A stretch of DNA of 64,000 bases from Serripes groenlandicus (GCA_031761405.1 JASEVX010000099.1:496001-560000); one strand, 5' to 3'. Positions 46,301 through 52,187 are shown, counted from the first letter of the stretch. A program made the numbers and translations. The notes: generated by a model from the letters alone, not told the origin.

Positions 46301-47812
46301 GCACATTTATCTCAAGAAATTAAACCTTTTTCCTCATAGATCAAATTCACAGCAGACGAATTTGAAAACATTTTGTCAAAAACAGAAATTCTCTATAAAT
46401 GAAGGTAAAGTTACTGAACAAAAGTGAAAGCAGTGAGGCAAAAGAATAAATTGCTTGTTTTGAGCAATTTCTGCTTTTGTCATGATGTTTTCAAAAGCCG
46501 TCTGCTGCAGAAGCGTCAGAAAGCGTCTTCATGAGGGAAAGGGTTAATTGTTCACAAAAATATTCAGTTAAATCACAGCTCCCTTTCTTCTTCTATTTTG
46601 AACTTCTTTCAATAATCTTTTCCATTCTAAACCTTCTTTAGAGAATATTTTAAAAGAAAAGAATTTATATTAAGAATGCATGATATAAAACATAAATCAG
46701 GTCCAGCTTGAAGTTTAAAAATGTGTTTAGAATTGTTTTTTTTATTGTATGTATTGTGACATGCTTTTTGTGTAAATTGTGAGAAATAAATACAGAAAAA
46801 AAAATGTGGCTGAAATGAACGTTGTCATCTTTGATTTGCAGGGTGATATTTTAGATGTAAATGAGATATTCCGGGATTTAGGTGCAATGATTTATGACCA
46901 AGGAGGACAAATTGATACAATAGAAGCAAATGTGGAGAAAGCCTATACCGATGTGGAACAAGGCAGAGACCAGCTCAGTAAAGCCTCAACATATCAGGTA
47001 ATATGAGCCATAACGCTAGAAAACCAACATTATGTTTTCCACTTTTAGTCATAGGTTATCCATTCAAATATAAAGATTTTCTATTTTTTGACAAAATATG
47101 TTCAAAGTCGTCTGCTGCAGATTTGTCATATGAGGGAACGGGTTAATGCTTCTTACCAATCAGTAAGAGGATTATTTTGTATACCAACAGCATAGAGGTC
47201 GGTTGAGTAATAAGAGAGATAATTTTGTGTTGGAAAGACATGATGACCTTGAAACTACAAAATTCTGAAAACATTTTCAGTGCTCATAAATGATTTCGGT
47301 GCTTCGAACAAAAACTTCTGATTGACACATTTCTTGAATGAAATAATCCTTCGGACTTGTGTGAGTCTGATCTGACCAATCAGATGCTAGAGGTTAAAGT
47401 CACGAGTGCAGAGTATAGCTTCATTGCTTTAACCCTTCCCCTCATATAGACGCTTTTTAACGCCTCTGCAGCAGACGACTTTTTGAAAGCATAGTGACAA
47501 AAGAAGAAATTGCTTAAAACGAGAAATTTCTCATTTTGCCATAATGTTTTCCACTTTTAGTCATAGGTTATCCATTCAAATATAGAGATTTTCCATTTTT
47601 TAACAAAATATGTTCAAAGTCGTCTGTCTGCTGCAGAATTGTCGTATGAGGAAAAGGGTTAAAACCTGCTGTTTACTCACCCTTATCTAAATCTCTGATA
47701 TTGTTTTCTTTTTCAGAAAAAATCGAGAAAGAAGATGTGCTGTTTGATTGCAGTGTTGTTGATTGTGGCAGCGGTTATAACCATTATAGTTGTGGTTAGT
47801 GTGAAACATTAG
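20912..47812 (+). CDS. Stx12: syntaxin-7/12-type Qa-SNARE (whole gene, 9 coding exons)
   Basis: Nine exons (20912-20993, 23516-23578, 25676-25745, 36921-37005, 38969-39043, 40103-40177, 43198-43329, 46842-46997, 47717-47812) join in frame to 277 residues; human syntaxin-12 is about the same length. Residues ~28-135 correspond to the helical N-terminal regulatory domain. The SNARE motif spans ~185-246 with the zero-layer glutamine at Q214 (IYDQGGQIDTIEANVE). A basic KKSRKKM stretch (247-253) precedes a C-terminal membrane anchor (~254-275). Syntaxin 7 and 12 act in endosome fusion; that role is inferred from family. All donors are GT and all acceptors AG. The residues around the SNARE core and KKSRKKMC favour the 7/12 group over 16, 17 or the plasma-membrane syntaxins. 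7 versus 12 cannot be settled here. All eight introns carry MITEs. The start codon is the first ATG of the exon, and a second in-frame ATG follows four codons later. Confidence 0.93.
20997..21225 (-). mobile_element. TTAA-1 MITE at exon 1 donor
   Basis: The element begins three bases after the splice junction and is complete apart from a shortened right hairpin arm (GAGCAATTTGTCACAATC). Ends are of the CCCACATG type. Confidence 0.9.
21483..22106. mobile_element. hAT-like TIR element with nested MITE
   Basis: Ends CAGGGTTCGAAATTA and TTAATTTTAAACCCTG are imperfect inverted repeats, flanked by ACATT at 21478-21482 and 22107-22111. Just inside is an AGCAAGTAGCAAATTTGCTA palindrome. A TTAA-1 copy interrupts it. 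CAGGG ends with a 5-bp flank would fit a hAT-type element; the class is an inference. Confidence 0.65.
21671..21901 (-). mobile_element. TTAA-1 MITE nested in hAT-like element
   Basis: The right flank TTAA is at 21898-21901 and the left flank is mutated to TATAA. The apex reads GCATGTTTTGTGC. Confidence 0.88.
22387..22590 (-). mobile_element. TTAA-1 MITE with half hairpin deleted
   Basis: Full terminal arms, but the sequence jumps from GGAGAAATTGCA directly to CTATGTTTTC, removing one side of the central hairpin. Confidence 0.88.
22621..22838 (-). mobile_element. TTAA-1 MITE
   Basis: It lies 30 bp after the previous copy. TTAA at 22621-22624 and 22835-22838; CCCACATAG-type ends. Confidence 0.88.
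23104..23272 (-). mobile_element. TTAA-1 MITE lacking central hairpin
   Basis: TTAA at 23104-23107. The right TTAA (23269-23272) is shared with the next copy. The hairpin is deleted between GAGTTAAAAACATTTT and CTGCTGCAATTGCG. Confidence 0.8.
23269..23491 (+). mobile_element. TTAA-1 MITE just before exon 2
   Basis: It abuts the previous copy through a single TTAA and ends 24 bp before syntaxin exon 2. Confidence 0.9.
23516..23578 (+). CDS. Stx12: syntaxin exon 2
   Basis: Acceptor CTCTCTTCAG; codes GFSFDQQFQKLASNIDKIN and completes with TGG plus one base. The donor GAG|GTAGGT keeps phase 1. Corresponds to the first helix region of the N-terminal domain. Confidence 0.9.
23590..23790 (-). mobile_element. 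tRNA-headed SINE in intron 2
   Basis: Tail at left (TTTTTCAGTCATATCACAG), then AAGCTGGCTGCTTTTCCACA, then head (GGTTTGAATTCACAG and CTGACTGAGCTCC complement). It starts about 12 bp after the exon 2 donor. Confidence 0.75.
24101..24756 (+). mobile_element. Helitron-like element (CCCCTACCGG type)
   Basis: The 5' hairpin AGTCCCCTACCGGCG...GAAGGGGACT is followed by (CTGTCAGTCAGTC)n, three ~150-bp core repeats (ATCAGTTTTCCGCACTTTTT), a subterminal CCGGTAGGGG that complements the 5' end, a 3' hairpin GATTATGG...CAATC and the end CTTGTTTT. It lies in intron 2. Confidence 0.85.
24895..25108 (-). mobile_element. tRNA-headed SINE, Ser-like head
   Basis: The head resembles a class II tRNA read on the minus strand (GGTCGAGTGGTTAGCG, then an anticodon-like GATTTCGAAATC, then CGGGTTCGATCTCC). 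The tail at the left is the same GTAATAAAACTGAAA-type tail. The head therefore differs from the main SINE family while the tail is shared. Confidence 0.75.
25387..25627 (+). mobile_element. TTAA-1 MITE, decayed right end
   Basis: TTAA at 25387-25390 and CCCACATAC left end. The right terminal repeat is reduced to GGTGGAAAGGTTC. It ends 48 bp before exon 3. Confidence 0.8.
25676..25745 (+). CDS. Stx12: syntaxin exon 3
   Basis: Acceptor TTTTCATAG; codes TNIERAAKIIGTDRDNGQ and the following AGNK. The donor is GT|GTGAGT, which keeps phase 2. Resembles the ISQATAQI-x-LG-T stretch of syntaxin-12. Confidence 0.88.
25769..25830 (+). mobile_element. TTAA-1 MITE fragment
   Basis: CACTTTCCCACAAACAG through TGCAGTAGATGACTTTTGAA; left arm only, 24 bp after the exon 3 donor. 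Confidence 0.6.
25897..26121 (-). mobile_element. TTAA-1 MITE
   Basis: Left TTAA 25897-25900. The right end reads ATGAGGGAAAGGAATT, with TTAA lost. The apex GCTCGTTTTGAGC is intact. Confidence 0.88.
26579..27135 (+). mobile_element. CAGTCAAAC-end element, right end not found
   Basis: TA|CAGTCAAACCTGTACTACCG with repeated CGACCACC-type words at the left. The interior has ~110-bp direct repeats (near 26870 and 26985). The sequence is followed by a Helitron-like element before any matching right end. TA next to CAGTCAAAC is reminiscent of Tc1/pogo-type ends. Confidence 0.5.
27136..28222 (+). mobile_element. Helitron-like element (AGCTCACC type, isolated)
   Basis: Begins TTTTTAGCTCTTCGTGCATA, passes a CGTCCGTGCGTCGTGCGTCG micro-array and about six ~120-bp core repeats (GGTCAAAAACTAGGTCACTA), and ends AGGTGAGCGATCCAGGGCC plus ATCATGGCCCTCTTGTTT. 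The 3' hairpin is GGGCCATCATGGCCC. Confidence 0.85.
28796..29890 (+). mobile_element. nested Helitron-like element 1
   Basis: Start AGCTCACCTGTGCACGAAGT, five ~170-bp core repeats (AAAAATCTTCTCCTCCGAAA to AACATGGCCGCCAGGGG), end AGGTGAGCGATTCCAGGGCC plus ATCATGGCCCTCTTGTTT. Confidence 0.88.
30043..32390 (+). mobile_element. nested Helitron-like element 2
   Basis: Start TTAGATCACCTAGAGCCAAA, then about nine core repeats of ~165 bp that alternate as two variants (about 330-bp dimers), then a differing 3' core segment, ending AGGTGATCGATTTTAGGGCC plus ATCTTGGCCCTCTTGTTT. The serial 79-residue frames at 30216, 30656, 30988, 31320 and 31809 are translations of this repeat. Confidence 0.88.
32543..34117 (+). 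mobile_element. nested Helitron-like element 3
   Basis: Start AGATCACCAGAGCCGAAGGC, three ~480-bp core repeats (32640, 33115, 33600), end AGGTGATCGATTTAGGGCC. It is a relative of nested element 2, with a longer repeat period. Confidence 0.85.
34271..35433 (+). mobile_element. nested Helitron-like element 4 (TGTGTCACC type)
   Basis: Start TGTGTCACCTGCGTAGCATG, (CTGTCCGT)n, six or seven core repeats of ~165 bp or shorter (AAATAACTTTTTTTCTACTC), then GCAGGTGACACA complementing the start, 3' hairpin GTGCTCCGGGGAGCAC, terminus CATTCTAGTTT. A different family from nested elements 1-3. Confidence 0.88.
36470..36561 (-). mobile_element. CAGTCAAAC-end element remnant
   Basis: AGAGACCACCTGTCTTAAGA...TTGGGTGGTCTCTTAATACA then AGTTTGACTG|TA. 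A short copy with the right end intact and the left end eroded. Confidence 0.55.
36592..36789 (+). mobile_element. degenerate TTAA-1 MITE
   Basis: AAAACATTG arms and GTTGTCTGCTGC are present. The right end is GGTATAGGTTAA. Confidence 0.55.
36921..37005 (+). CDS. Stx12: syntaxin exon 4
   Basis: Acceptor ATTTTTTAG; codes HTVSMDTNSIVAETTRLMKQ then LGKKRLDR. The donor is AGG|GTAAAT at phase 0. Matches the TN-x-x-x-ET-x-x-LLKELG segment of the 7/12 syntaxins. Confidence 0.92.
37094..37322 (+). mobile_element. TTAA-1 MITE
   Basis: Complete, 88 bp after exon 4. The apex is GCTCATGATGAGC. Confidence 0.88.
37550..37935 (-). mobile_element. second-type SINE split by the first
   Basis: CAATGTTTCAGTTATACCAG to the left and ACCAGTACTGCTGGTAAATT then TTATCCTGAGACC to the right match the tail-to-body order of 53085-53302. 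The tRNA-like head is missing. Confidence 0.7.
37601..37842 (+). mobile_element. tRNA-headed SINE with 17-bp TSD
   Basis: A full SINE from the box A region (GGTAGCTCAGTCGGTAACG) through box B and GCAGCCAGTTGCTTGGGAAG to GCCGCCGTGATATCAA. It is flanked by identical TTTCTTGGTAATGTACC at 37584-37600 and 37843-37859. The target is itself a second-type SINE (about 37550-37930). Confidence 0.93.
38395..38711 (+). mobile_element. 5'-truncated Helitron-like element
   Basis: Core words (GATGAAACTTCACAGAAAGC, CTTGGGTGACCCTCTACCAG) and the end GATGAGCGATCCAGGGCATT plus CATGGCCCTCTTG, as in nested element 1. A ~50-bp triplicate (AACCATTTATATAGTGTTTG) precedes it at 38258-38365. Confidence 0.7.
38716..38922 (+). 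mobile_element. short Helitron-like element (CGAGAGCT type)
   Basis: 5' AGCTTGACTTTTGAAAAAAC followed by GAGAGCTATTGTCATGACCC; 3' hairpin GAGCGTCTGTGCC...GGTGCTC then TTGTT. The same short element recurs at 42472-42625. Confidence 0.75.
38969..39043 (+). CDS. Stx12: syntaxin exon 5
   Basis: Acceptor TTAACACAG; codes GQRLKMDKIKNDFQECLQRF then QTLQK, the QRLQKERLMNDF-like helix. Donor AAG|GTACAT, phase 0. Confidence 0.93.
39300..39527 (+). mobile_element. TTAA-1 MITE
   Basis: Left AGCCCTCTACCAC is decayed. The centre GAAATTGCTCAAAACAAGCA is intact and the right end is GTAAGAGTTAA. Confidence 0.75.
39595..39815 (-). mobile_element. TTAA-1 MITE, decayed ends
   Basis: TTGCAGCATACGACTTTGAA at the left, apex GCTTGTTTTGAGC, GGCGTCAGAAAGCG at the right. 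Confidence 0.7.
39838..39962 (+). mobile_element. TTAA-1 MITE right-half fragment
   Basis: CAAAAGGAGAAAC...ATAATGTT, then TTTATAGAGACTTTGC, then GTATGTGGAAAAATGTTAA. Confidence 0.5.
40103..40177 (+). CDS. Stx12: syntaxin exon 6
   Basis: Acceptor GATATTTCAG; codes KAAQKVKDVSRMEKPKPKPA then SSGWL. This is the linker before the SNARE domain, rich in Lys/Pro. Donor CTG|GTGGGT, phase 0. Confidence 0.9.
40224..40407 (+). mobile_element. TTAA-1 MITE, internally deleted
   Basis: TTAA at 40224-40227. The hairpin is cut after GAAATTGCTCATAATG. The right flank is TTAG. It lies 46 bp after exon 6. Confidence 0.8.
40459..41369. mobile_element. TA-flanked CAGTCAAAC element, 911 bp
   Basis: CAGTCAAACTTGCGATCAGC at the left and ACACAAGTTTGACTG at the right, each next to TA. 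The subterminal word GACCGCTGATC / GATCAGCAG is repeated. The interior has no transposase-length frame, so it is non-autonomous. TA duplication suggests the Tc1/mariner/pogo superfamily, unproven. Confidence 0.75.
41539..41695 (+). mobile_element. two TTAA-1 MITE stubs
   Basis: CCCTTTCACACATTCAACAC through AAACATCTC (41539-41590), and TTAACCCTTTCCCTCATATA then GACGCTTTCTGAC (41657-41689). Both are cut short. Confidence 0.6.
41696..42471. other. intron 6 interior, nothing recognised
   Basis: Contains a minus-strand 94-residue frame (41816-42100) without recognisable domain or splice context. Otherwise AT-rich. Confidence 0.35.
42472..42625 (+). mobile_element. short Helitron-like element (CGAGAGCT type)
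   Basis: A 153-bp copy with both ends: TTTTAGCTCGACTTTTGAAA, then CGAGAGCT, then GAGCGTCTGTGCCGTACGCG and GTGCTCTTGTT. Confidence 0.8.
42626..43197. other. intron 6, inverted repeat ~20 bp
   Basis: TCGAAATTTCTTTCATCTTG at 42699-42718 and its near complement (ATGAAAGAAATTTCGAT) at about 42790-42808 flank GCAAAGG/CCTTTGC, giving a ~110-bp foldback. No gene. Confidence 0.6.
43198..43329 (+). CDS. Stx12: syntaxin exon 7
   Basis: Acceptor TTGTTTTAAG; codes residues 151-194, an acidic start (DEEEDQANLVEDD) then QQLMAQEQVIDDDLDLIRER and EEQIRALE. This is the linker and the first heptads of the SNARE motif. Donor GAG|GTACGT, phase 0. Confidence 0.95.
43370..43599 (+). mobile_element. TTAA-1 MITE
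   Basis: Complete, 40 bp after exon 7. Centre GAAATTGCTCAAAACGAGCA. Confidence 0.9.
43618..44733 (+). mobile_element. Helitron-like element carrying a nested one
   Basis: Remnant core (CAACATTTTCAAATGAAACT through CAGTAATGCCCC) before the insertion, and AAGCGCTCTTGTTT after it, look like the two halves of an outer element. The inner one is at 43815-44706. Confidence 0.55.
43815..44706 (+). mobile_element. Helitron-like element (AGCTCACC type)
   Basis: TTAGCTCACCTATGCACAAA, then core repeats with CTAGGTCACTAGG, ending GGTGAGCGATCCAGGGCC and a 3' hairpin with CATGGCCCTTTTGTTT. Closely related to 27136-28222. Confidence 0.85.
44851..45112. mobile_element. GAGCCG-TIR MITE, complete copy
   Basis: TGAGCCGTTCAGCGAGAAAA at the left and TTTTCTCGCTGGACGGCTCA at the right; about 262 bp with AACATTATGG/CCATAATGTT inside. 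Internal words: GGATTAGTCTGCGCAGACAG (palindromic) and TTTCGCCTCCTGTGGATTT. No coding capacity. Confidence 0.88.
45650..45878 (+). mobile_element. TTAA-1 MITE
   Basis: Left AGCCCTTTCCAACATG, right TATGTGGGAAAGGGTTAA. The hairpin is decayed to GCTCAAAATCAGTAA. Confidence 0.8.
45975..46215 (+). mobile_element. tRNA-headed SINE, diverged
   Basis: AGGTAGCTTAGTCAGTAACT is a mutated box A and GTGAACTCGAAATGCCCC a mutated box B. The body ends GTAGGTGAACTGCTGAAAAC. Confidence 0.65.
46320..46547 (-). mobile_element. TTAA-1 MITE
   Basis: TTAA at both ends. The apex is GCTTGTTTTGAGC and the right arm is well conserved (GCCGTCTGCTGCAGAAGCG). Confidence 0.9.
46842..46997 (+). CDS. Stx12: syntaxin exon 8 (SNARE core)
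   Basis: Acceptor TTGATTTGCAG; codes residues 195-246. GDILDVNEIFRDLGAMIYDQ ends at the zero-layer glutamine Q214; GGQIDTIEANVEKAYTDVEQ and GRDQLSKASTYQ follow. The pattern D-I-L-D-V-N-x-I-F-x-D-L is characteristic of the 7/12 group. Donor CAG|GTAATA, phase 0. Confidence 0.97.
47005..47146 (+). mobile_element. MITE chimera: GAGCCG end joined to TTAA-1 right half
   Basis: TGAGCCATAACGCTAGAAAA and CCAACATTATG are a decayed GAGCCG-family end. From 47031 the sequence is TTAA-1 (GTTTTCCACTTTTAGTCATA) to a TTAA at 47143-47146. It starts 7 bp after the exon 8 boundary. Confidence 0.65.
47429..47662 (+). mobile_element. TTAA-1 MITE
   Basis: Complete; ends 54 bp before exon 9. It has a small duplication GTCTGTCTGCTGCAG. 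Confidence 0.88.
47717..47812 (+). CDS. Stx12: syntaxin exon 9 (membrane anchor, stop)
   Basis: Acceptor CTTTTTCAG; codes KKSRKKMCCLIAVLLIVAAV then ITIIVVVSVKH and TAG. The basic stretch plus ~22 hydrophobic residues at the extreme C terminus is the tail anchor of a syntaxin. The two cysteines at the membrane border are plausible palmitoylation sites (inference). Confidence 0.96.
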   Translation, partial: KKSRKKMCCLIAVLLIVAAVITIIVVVSVKH

Positions 47813-47920
47813 ATAAGTTTGACATGACCCACTGGAACAGGGACTTCGAAACTTTCAGCAGTTTGGTGCAAGACTATTTTTCTTTGCTCTGTCTTTACCG
47901 TTGTCCTAAAACAGGCTACT

Positions 47921-48150
47921 TAAAATCCTTTTCCCCACACAAAATATCTGCAGCAGCCGACTTTGAAAACGTTAAGTCAAAACTGTGGAAACTCCATAAA
48001 TGAAAGAGTAATTATTGAATAAGGTTGAATATTTTGTGGCAAAAGGAGAAATGGCTCTTTCATAGGAATTTCTCCTTTAGCCACAATGTTTTGAAATACC
48101 GTCTGCTGCAGAGACGTCGTCAGGAACGGTAAGCTTTTGGGAAAGGGTTT
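47921..48150 (-). mobile_element. TTAA-1 MITE in probable 3' UTR
   Basis: Ends TTAAAATCCTTTTCCCCACA and TTTTGGGAAAGGGTTTA. The hairpin apex is altered to GGCTCTTTCATAGG. It lies about 110 bp after the syntaxin stop codon, so it is likely transcribed. A possible polyadenylation signal AATAAA follows near 48699. Confidence 0.75.
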
Positions 48151-49259
48151 ATCCCTGTACAATAGATTCTTTAGAACATGTTATGGGAAAGGTACATTTC
48201 TTTCTGTTTGACCTGCATTATTGTATTCTTAATGTTCTTAATATTTTTTACTTTCTTGCAGTGTATTCAAAAGTGTCATAATTTGCAAAGGAGTAAAAAG
48301 GTGTATGCTATCATGGAAATATTTAATTTGTTCACATTTTATATATTTCTATGTTTTCAGGAATAATCATTTGTTTTTCTGATCATTGAAACATTGTCAT
48401 CTGTCCCTTCAGCTTTTTCTGTCAAATATTATCGTTATACATGTATTAAAGCTCTCTTACATGTAGATGAGATATGACGTTAAGCAGTAGACGCTTTTTG
48501 AAAACATAGTGTCAATAGTAGACACTGGCGATCTAAAAAGGCCATGCGTCCTTAAATTGGATAAAAACAATCCTTGGGTTTTATTACATTCCATATTATT
48601 TACTATGCTAACATGAACCAAATCCTTCATGTGTATTACTTATGAAATGCATGTGTGCATATATTGACCGTATATTGACCGCATATTTTACATATCAATA
48701 AAGGCTTATTAGGATGTACAAATTAACACTGTAAACACTTCATCCCATTCATAATTGAGAATGCTCCAGGTAAATTGATTGGAGTTATATACTCAGTTGT
48801 AACAAATAGGTCATGGCTGAATTTAAGCCCAACTATTCAAGAATAAGGAGGGCTATTTCAGTCCGTTTGCGTCGGGGTCCGCGTTGCATATTTGGTCAAA
48901 ATGTGCATGCAATACTTTTTCTCAACAATCACCGCTGCTATCCATTGATTCGAAGTATGACCTTGCAGGACAAGGCCCATAACTCTACATCATATTCTGC
49001 CTGAACTATGTCCCTTTTGGAACATACCCATACTACATGTATCATCTGATACGGAAATGAACGGAGTTTACCGATTATTCAATGTATGTGTGTTTGTCGA
49101 CATACACTGTTCAAACAAAACAATCGCTTGGTACGCCCATATTTTGCATTAAATTCACCCAAGACTTAACCAACTTGATTTATGTCACTATACTATCAAG
49201 CCACTTATAGTCGAGCATTCTGCCTATTTATGACGTGTCGCATGCGCTTCGCTGCAATC
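48151..49259. other. 3' flank of syntaxin; possible Helitron-like scrap
   Basis: At 48816-49025 the words GCAGGACAAGGCCCATAACT and ATGTCCCTTTTGGAA resemble Helitron-like core repeats but have no ends. Nothing else is recognised. Confidence 0.4.
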
Positions 49260-49470
49260 TGATTGAGTTTCACAGTAGCTTCCTGAAACCGTCCGTGACT
49301 ATATGACAACCAGTACCCAGAACCTTTGCACTCCGGTAGGTGAGGCATTACAACTGACTCACTGGTGTCAGGATAAATGGTCGGCAGTACTGGTATCTAA
49401 ACCCAGACAATACAGTGATATATAACTGAAATAAATGTTAAAAACGGCACAATACACCATACAAAAAAAA
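49260..49470 (+). mobile_element. second-type SINE, 3' part
   Basis: CACTGGTGTCAGGATAAATG, GGCAGTACTGGTATC and the tail CAGTGATATATAACTGAAAT, read in forward order. The head is missing. Confidence 0.6.
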
Positions 49471-49610
49471 AACACAACACAAACGTGCCAAGATTATTTG
49501 TGAGTAATGCGAAGGTTGATCTAAATCGTCTACACTGCTCAAACGTGCCCAATTGTTATTTTGTTTAGAGCGCGGCTCCATTCATCATCGGATATCCCCG
49601 GTACTTTAAA

Positions 49611-49745
49611 TTAACCCTTTCTTAATAATAAATTGACCATAATGACACTATATAAAATCATACTTTCATTCATAGAGATTTGTTCATACTTGTTGCATAG
49701 ATTTAACTCGTCCGTTGCAGATTTGGTGTATGTGGGAAAGGGCTA
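49611..49745 (-). mobile_element. TTAA-1 MITE, internally deleted
   Basis: TTAACCCTTT at the left and GGTGTATGTGGGAAAGGGCT at the right, only about 130 bp apart. Confidence 0.6.
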
Positions 49746-50166
49746 ATTGCGCGAAGCTTCACCTACATGTAATATATTGATAACGAAATGCATGCAGTTG
49801 GTGCAGACGACTGGCTACATAATGCAGGGGACTTTGTTTTTATGCATTTTTTGCAAAAGGAGAAATTACGGTTTGCACAGACCAACTGTTATCATATGCA
49901 TATGTTGCCAGTGTAGATCCAGAATTGCAATGCGCCTCCACGCAGACTAAAGCATACAGTGTAAGCATACGATCACATACTATGGATGGGAAAAATTAAA
50001 TGTTTTCTAAGCTTGATTAAAATACTATGATGTTGTTTTTCATTTCATGTTCATGCTGGGCTCATACATTAATTCTATAAAGGCTTGTGTATGAATTAAA
50101 TACGAATACTCAAATATGTCATCTCTTATTAATCACCATTAGTTATAAAACCTTCACAAGTAGACA

Positions 50167-50242
50167 CGTTTTTCCACAATGTGTTATGTGGTCGTCTGCA
50201 GTAATAATGTGTAAAATGTGTCAGCATGTTGGCAAAGGTTAA
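50167..50242 (-). mobile_element. TTAA-1 MITE terminal fragment
   Basis: TTTTTCCACAATGTGTTATG, GTCGTCTGCAG and the end GGCAAAGGTTAA. It abuts the next copy. Confidence 0.65.
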
Positions 50243-50446
50243 TCCTTTCCCTCATACGACAATTCTGCAGCAGACGAATTTGAACATATTTTTTGCGAAA
50301 AATAGAAAATCTCTATAATTAAATGGATAACCTATGACTTAAAGTGGAAAACATTGTTGCAAAAGGAGAAATTGCTCGTCTTGAGCAATTTCATCTTTTG
50401 TCACTATGTTTTCAAAAAACCGTCTGCTGCAGAGGCGTCGGAAATG
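50239..50446 (-). mobile_element. TTAA-1 MITE, right end cut
   Basis: Left TTAATCCTTTCCCTCATACG, apex GCTCGTCTTGAGC. It stops in GAGGCGTCGGAAATG, where the direct repeat begins. Confidence 0.85.
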
Positions 50447-50812
50447 CTCAAATATATCATCTCTTATTAATCACCATTAGTTATAAAGTCTTCAAAAGTA
50501 GACTTTAAAATGTAGAAGCATATAAAGATGTAAAGACTTGTTAGAACAGTGGTCAATTGTTTCAAATCATAAAGGACCATTATTCTGTCAACAAAAATCC
50601 TATATGTGTCACCTGCTATGGCCTTGACCTGGTGACACATACAGCTTATTGTTCCATCGTCTGTATGTACACCACGCTTACGTTTACCGACACTTAGGTA
50701 TGCGACACGTTTGATCCTATGGCCACTTGTATTTGTGATACATTATGTACAGTATGTGCAAATTACACTGACTAGGGATACCCAACACTGTATTATCCTC
50801 GTTTGACTTGGT

Positions 50813-51036
50813 TTAACCCATTCCCTCATACGACAATTATGCAGCAGACGACTTTGAACATATTTTGTCAAAAAATGGAAAATCTCTATAATTGAATGGA
50901 TAACCTATGACTAAAATTGGAAAACATTGTGGCAAAAGGAGAAATTGCTCGTTTTGAGCAATTTCTTCTTTTGTCACTATGTTTTCAAAAAGCCGTCTGC
51001 TGCATAGGCGTCAGAAAGCGTCAATATGAGGGAAAG
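50813..51036 (-). mobile_element. TTAA-1 MITE, right TIR interrupted
   Basis: Left TTAACCCATTCCCTCATACG, apex GCTCGTTTTGAGC. The right end stops at TATGAGGGAAAG, where a TA-flanked element begins. Confidence 0.88.
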
Positions 51037-51038
51037 TA

Positions 51039-51217
51039 CTGTCGAACCTGTGCTAAAGACCACCTTTGATTAGCAATGCCCTTTCTTTATCCTCCACACT
51101 TTAAGTTTATCCAACAGCTTATTTTCTGCATGAATACTCCTCTTAATTAAGACCATCTGTGAGCAACGACCACATTGTTGTTTTCCCATAGATGGTCCTA
51201 GTACGCAAGTTTTACTG
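51039..51217. mobile_element. TA-flanked CAGTCAAAC-type MITE, 179 bp
   Basis: CTGTCGAACCTGTGCTAAAG at the left and TACGCAAGTTTTACTG at the right with TA outside each. The internal GACCACC / ATGGTC words recur as in the 911-bp relative. Confidence 0.7.
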
Positions 51218-51534
51218 TATATAAATAAAGTCCCTTTGTCCAAGAATTAGAAATCTATTATTTATTTAGACATTGTTGGGATTATATGTTATATACTTGT
51301 ACCTGTAACGCCTTTCATAGAGTAAAACCATTATTGATAAATGTTATGCTGTATCTTATCTCTGTAAACCTATATCAATTTATTACTTTGCCAAAGTGCC
51401 GTATTTGCATAATAAGTCCATCTCTGTCCGTCGTCCAGTTGGCTTAAAATGTGTCAATCCGGAGACACCTCTGTAGCCTATAATGTGGGAAAACAGTGAT
51501 GCAGAGGTAAAACGTACCAAAGGTCCCGGGTCCG

Positions 51535-51615
51535 AGTCCCGTGATGAGCGGGTTCTGACTTCGGAATGTGTCTACACAAACGGTGCGAGTACTGGTTAAG
51601 TCTCCAGGAAGCATA
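51535..51615. mobile_element. unclassified short repeat, second copy
   Basis: GTCCCGTGATGAGCGGGTTC and ACAAACGGTGCGAGTACTGG match 3965-4035. Confidence 0.5.
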
Positions 51616-51739
51616 CATCGAGCGTGATTAATATAGCCTGAAAGCTTGTTTCGCAATCGATGAAAAAAAAAAAAAAGATCTTAAACTAACCATAAGCTGA
51701 GGTTTTACATAATCAGCAAAGACCAGTAACAGCCTGCTC

Positions 51740-51855
51740 CAACATGAGTCAGATCAGGATGTTATGTTCGCCACACACACACGGCCCAGACAATTATGTC
51801 CAATGATGGTGACAGCGAGAAATAGCCATAATGTTGGTTTTCTCGCCGGACGGCT
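51740..51855. mobile_element. GAGCCG-TIR MITE, right part
   Basis: The right TIR TTGGTTTTCTCGCCGGACGG with CTCA is clear. The interior is decayed. Confidence 0.6.
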
Positions 51856-51884
51856 CATATGTGTATCGTGACTTTCGAGAACTA

Positions 51885-52065
51885 GTACTCCACACAGCAT
51901 TCTCCCCCAACCAACTGGCTACATTTCTCCATAGATCATTGTATGCAGCTTATGATGACGATTGTCACAAAGAATATTTGTCATTCTTTTGAAAGTTCGG
52001 GGTTTGAATTCACGACCTCTGGATTGCTAATGTTCGTCGTTACCGAATTAGCCATAAGAATGGCA
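51885..52065 (-). mobile_element. tRNA-headed SINE
   Basis: CCAACTGGCTACATTTCTCC then TCCATAGATC, and the head GGGTTTGAATTCACGACCTC followed by a decayed box A complement ACCGAATTAGCC. Confidence 0.65.
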
Positions 52066-52187
52066 GCCACAGTCCGACCATTGCTTGAACCGTACGAGCC
52101 GGCTAAATCGGTCTGAACGATAGAAGTCAATGCAACTCTTGAGCTCCAGGAGTCGGAGGGGGAGGGGGGGGGGGTGGTATTGGTTTC

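Larger units (their letters stand above)
50109..50506. repeat. 57-bp direct repeats flanking MITE sequence
   Basis: The ~57-bp segment at 50109-50167 (CATCTCTTATTAATCACCAT inside) recurs at 50448-50506 with a few mismatches. Between them lie two TTAA-1 pieces that share one TTAA (50239-50242). Confidence 0.85.

Noticed and set aside
48816..49004. 63-residue frame after the syntaxin gene
   Set aside because: Resembles Helitron-like core words; no exon context.
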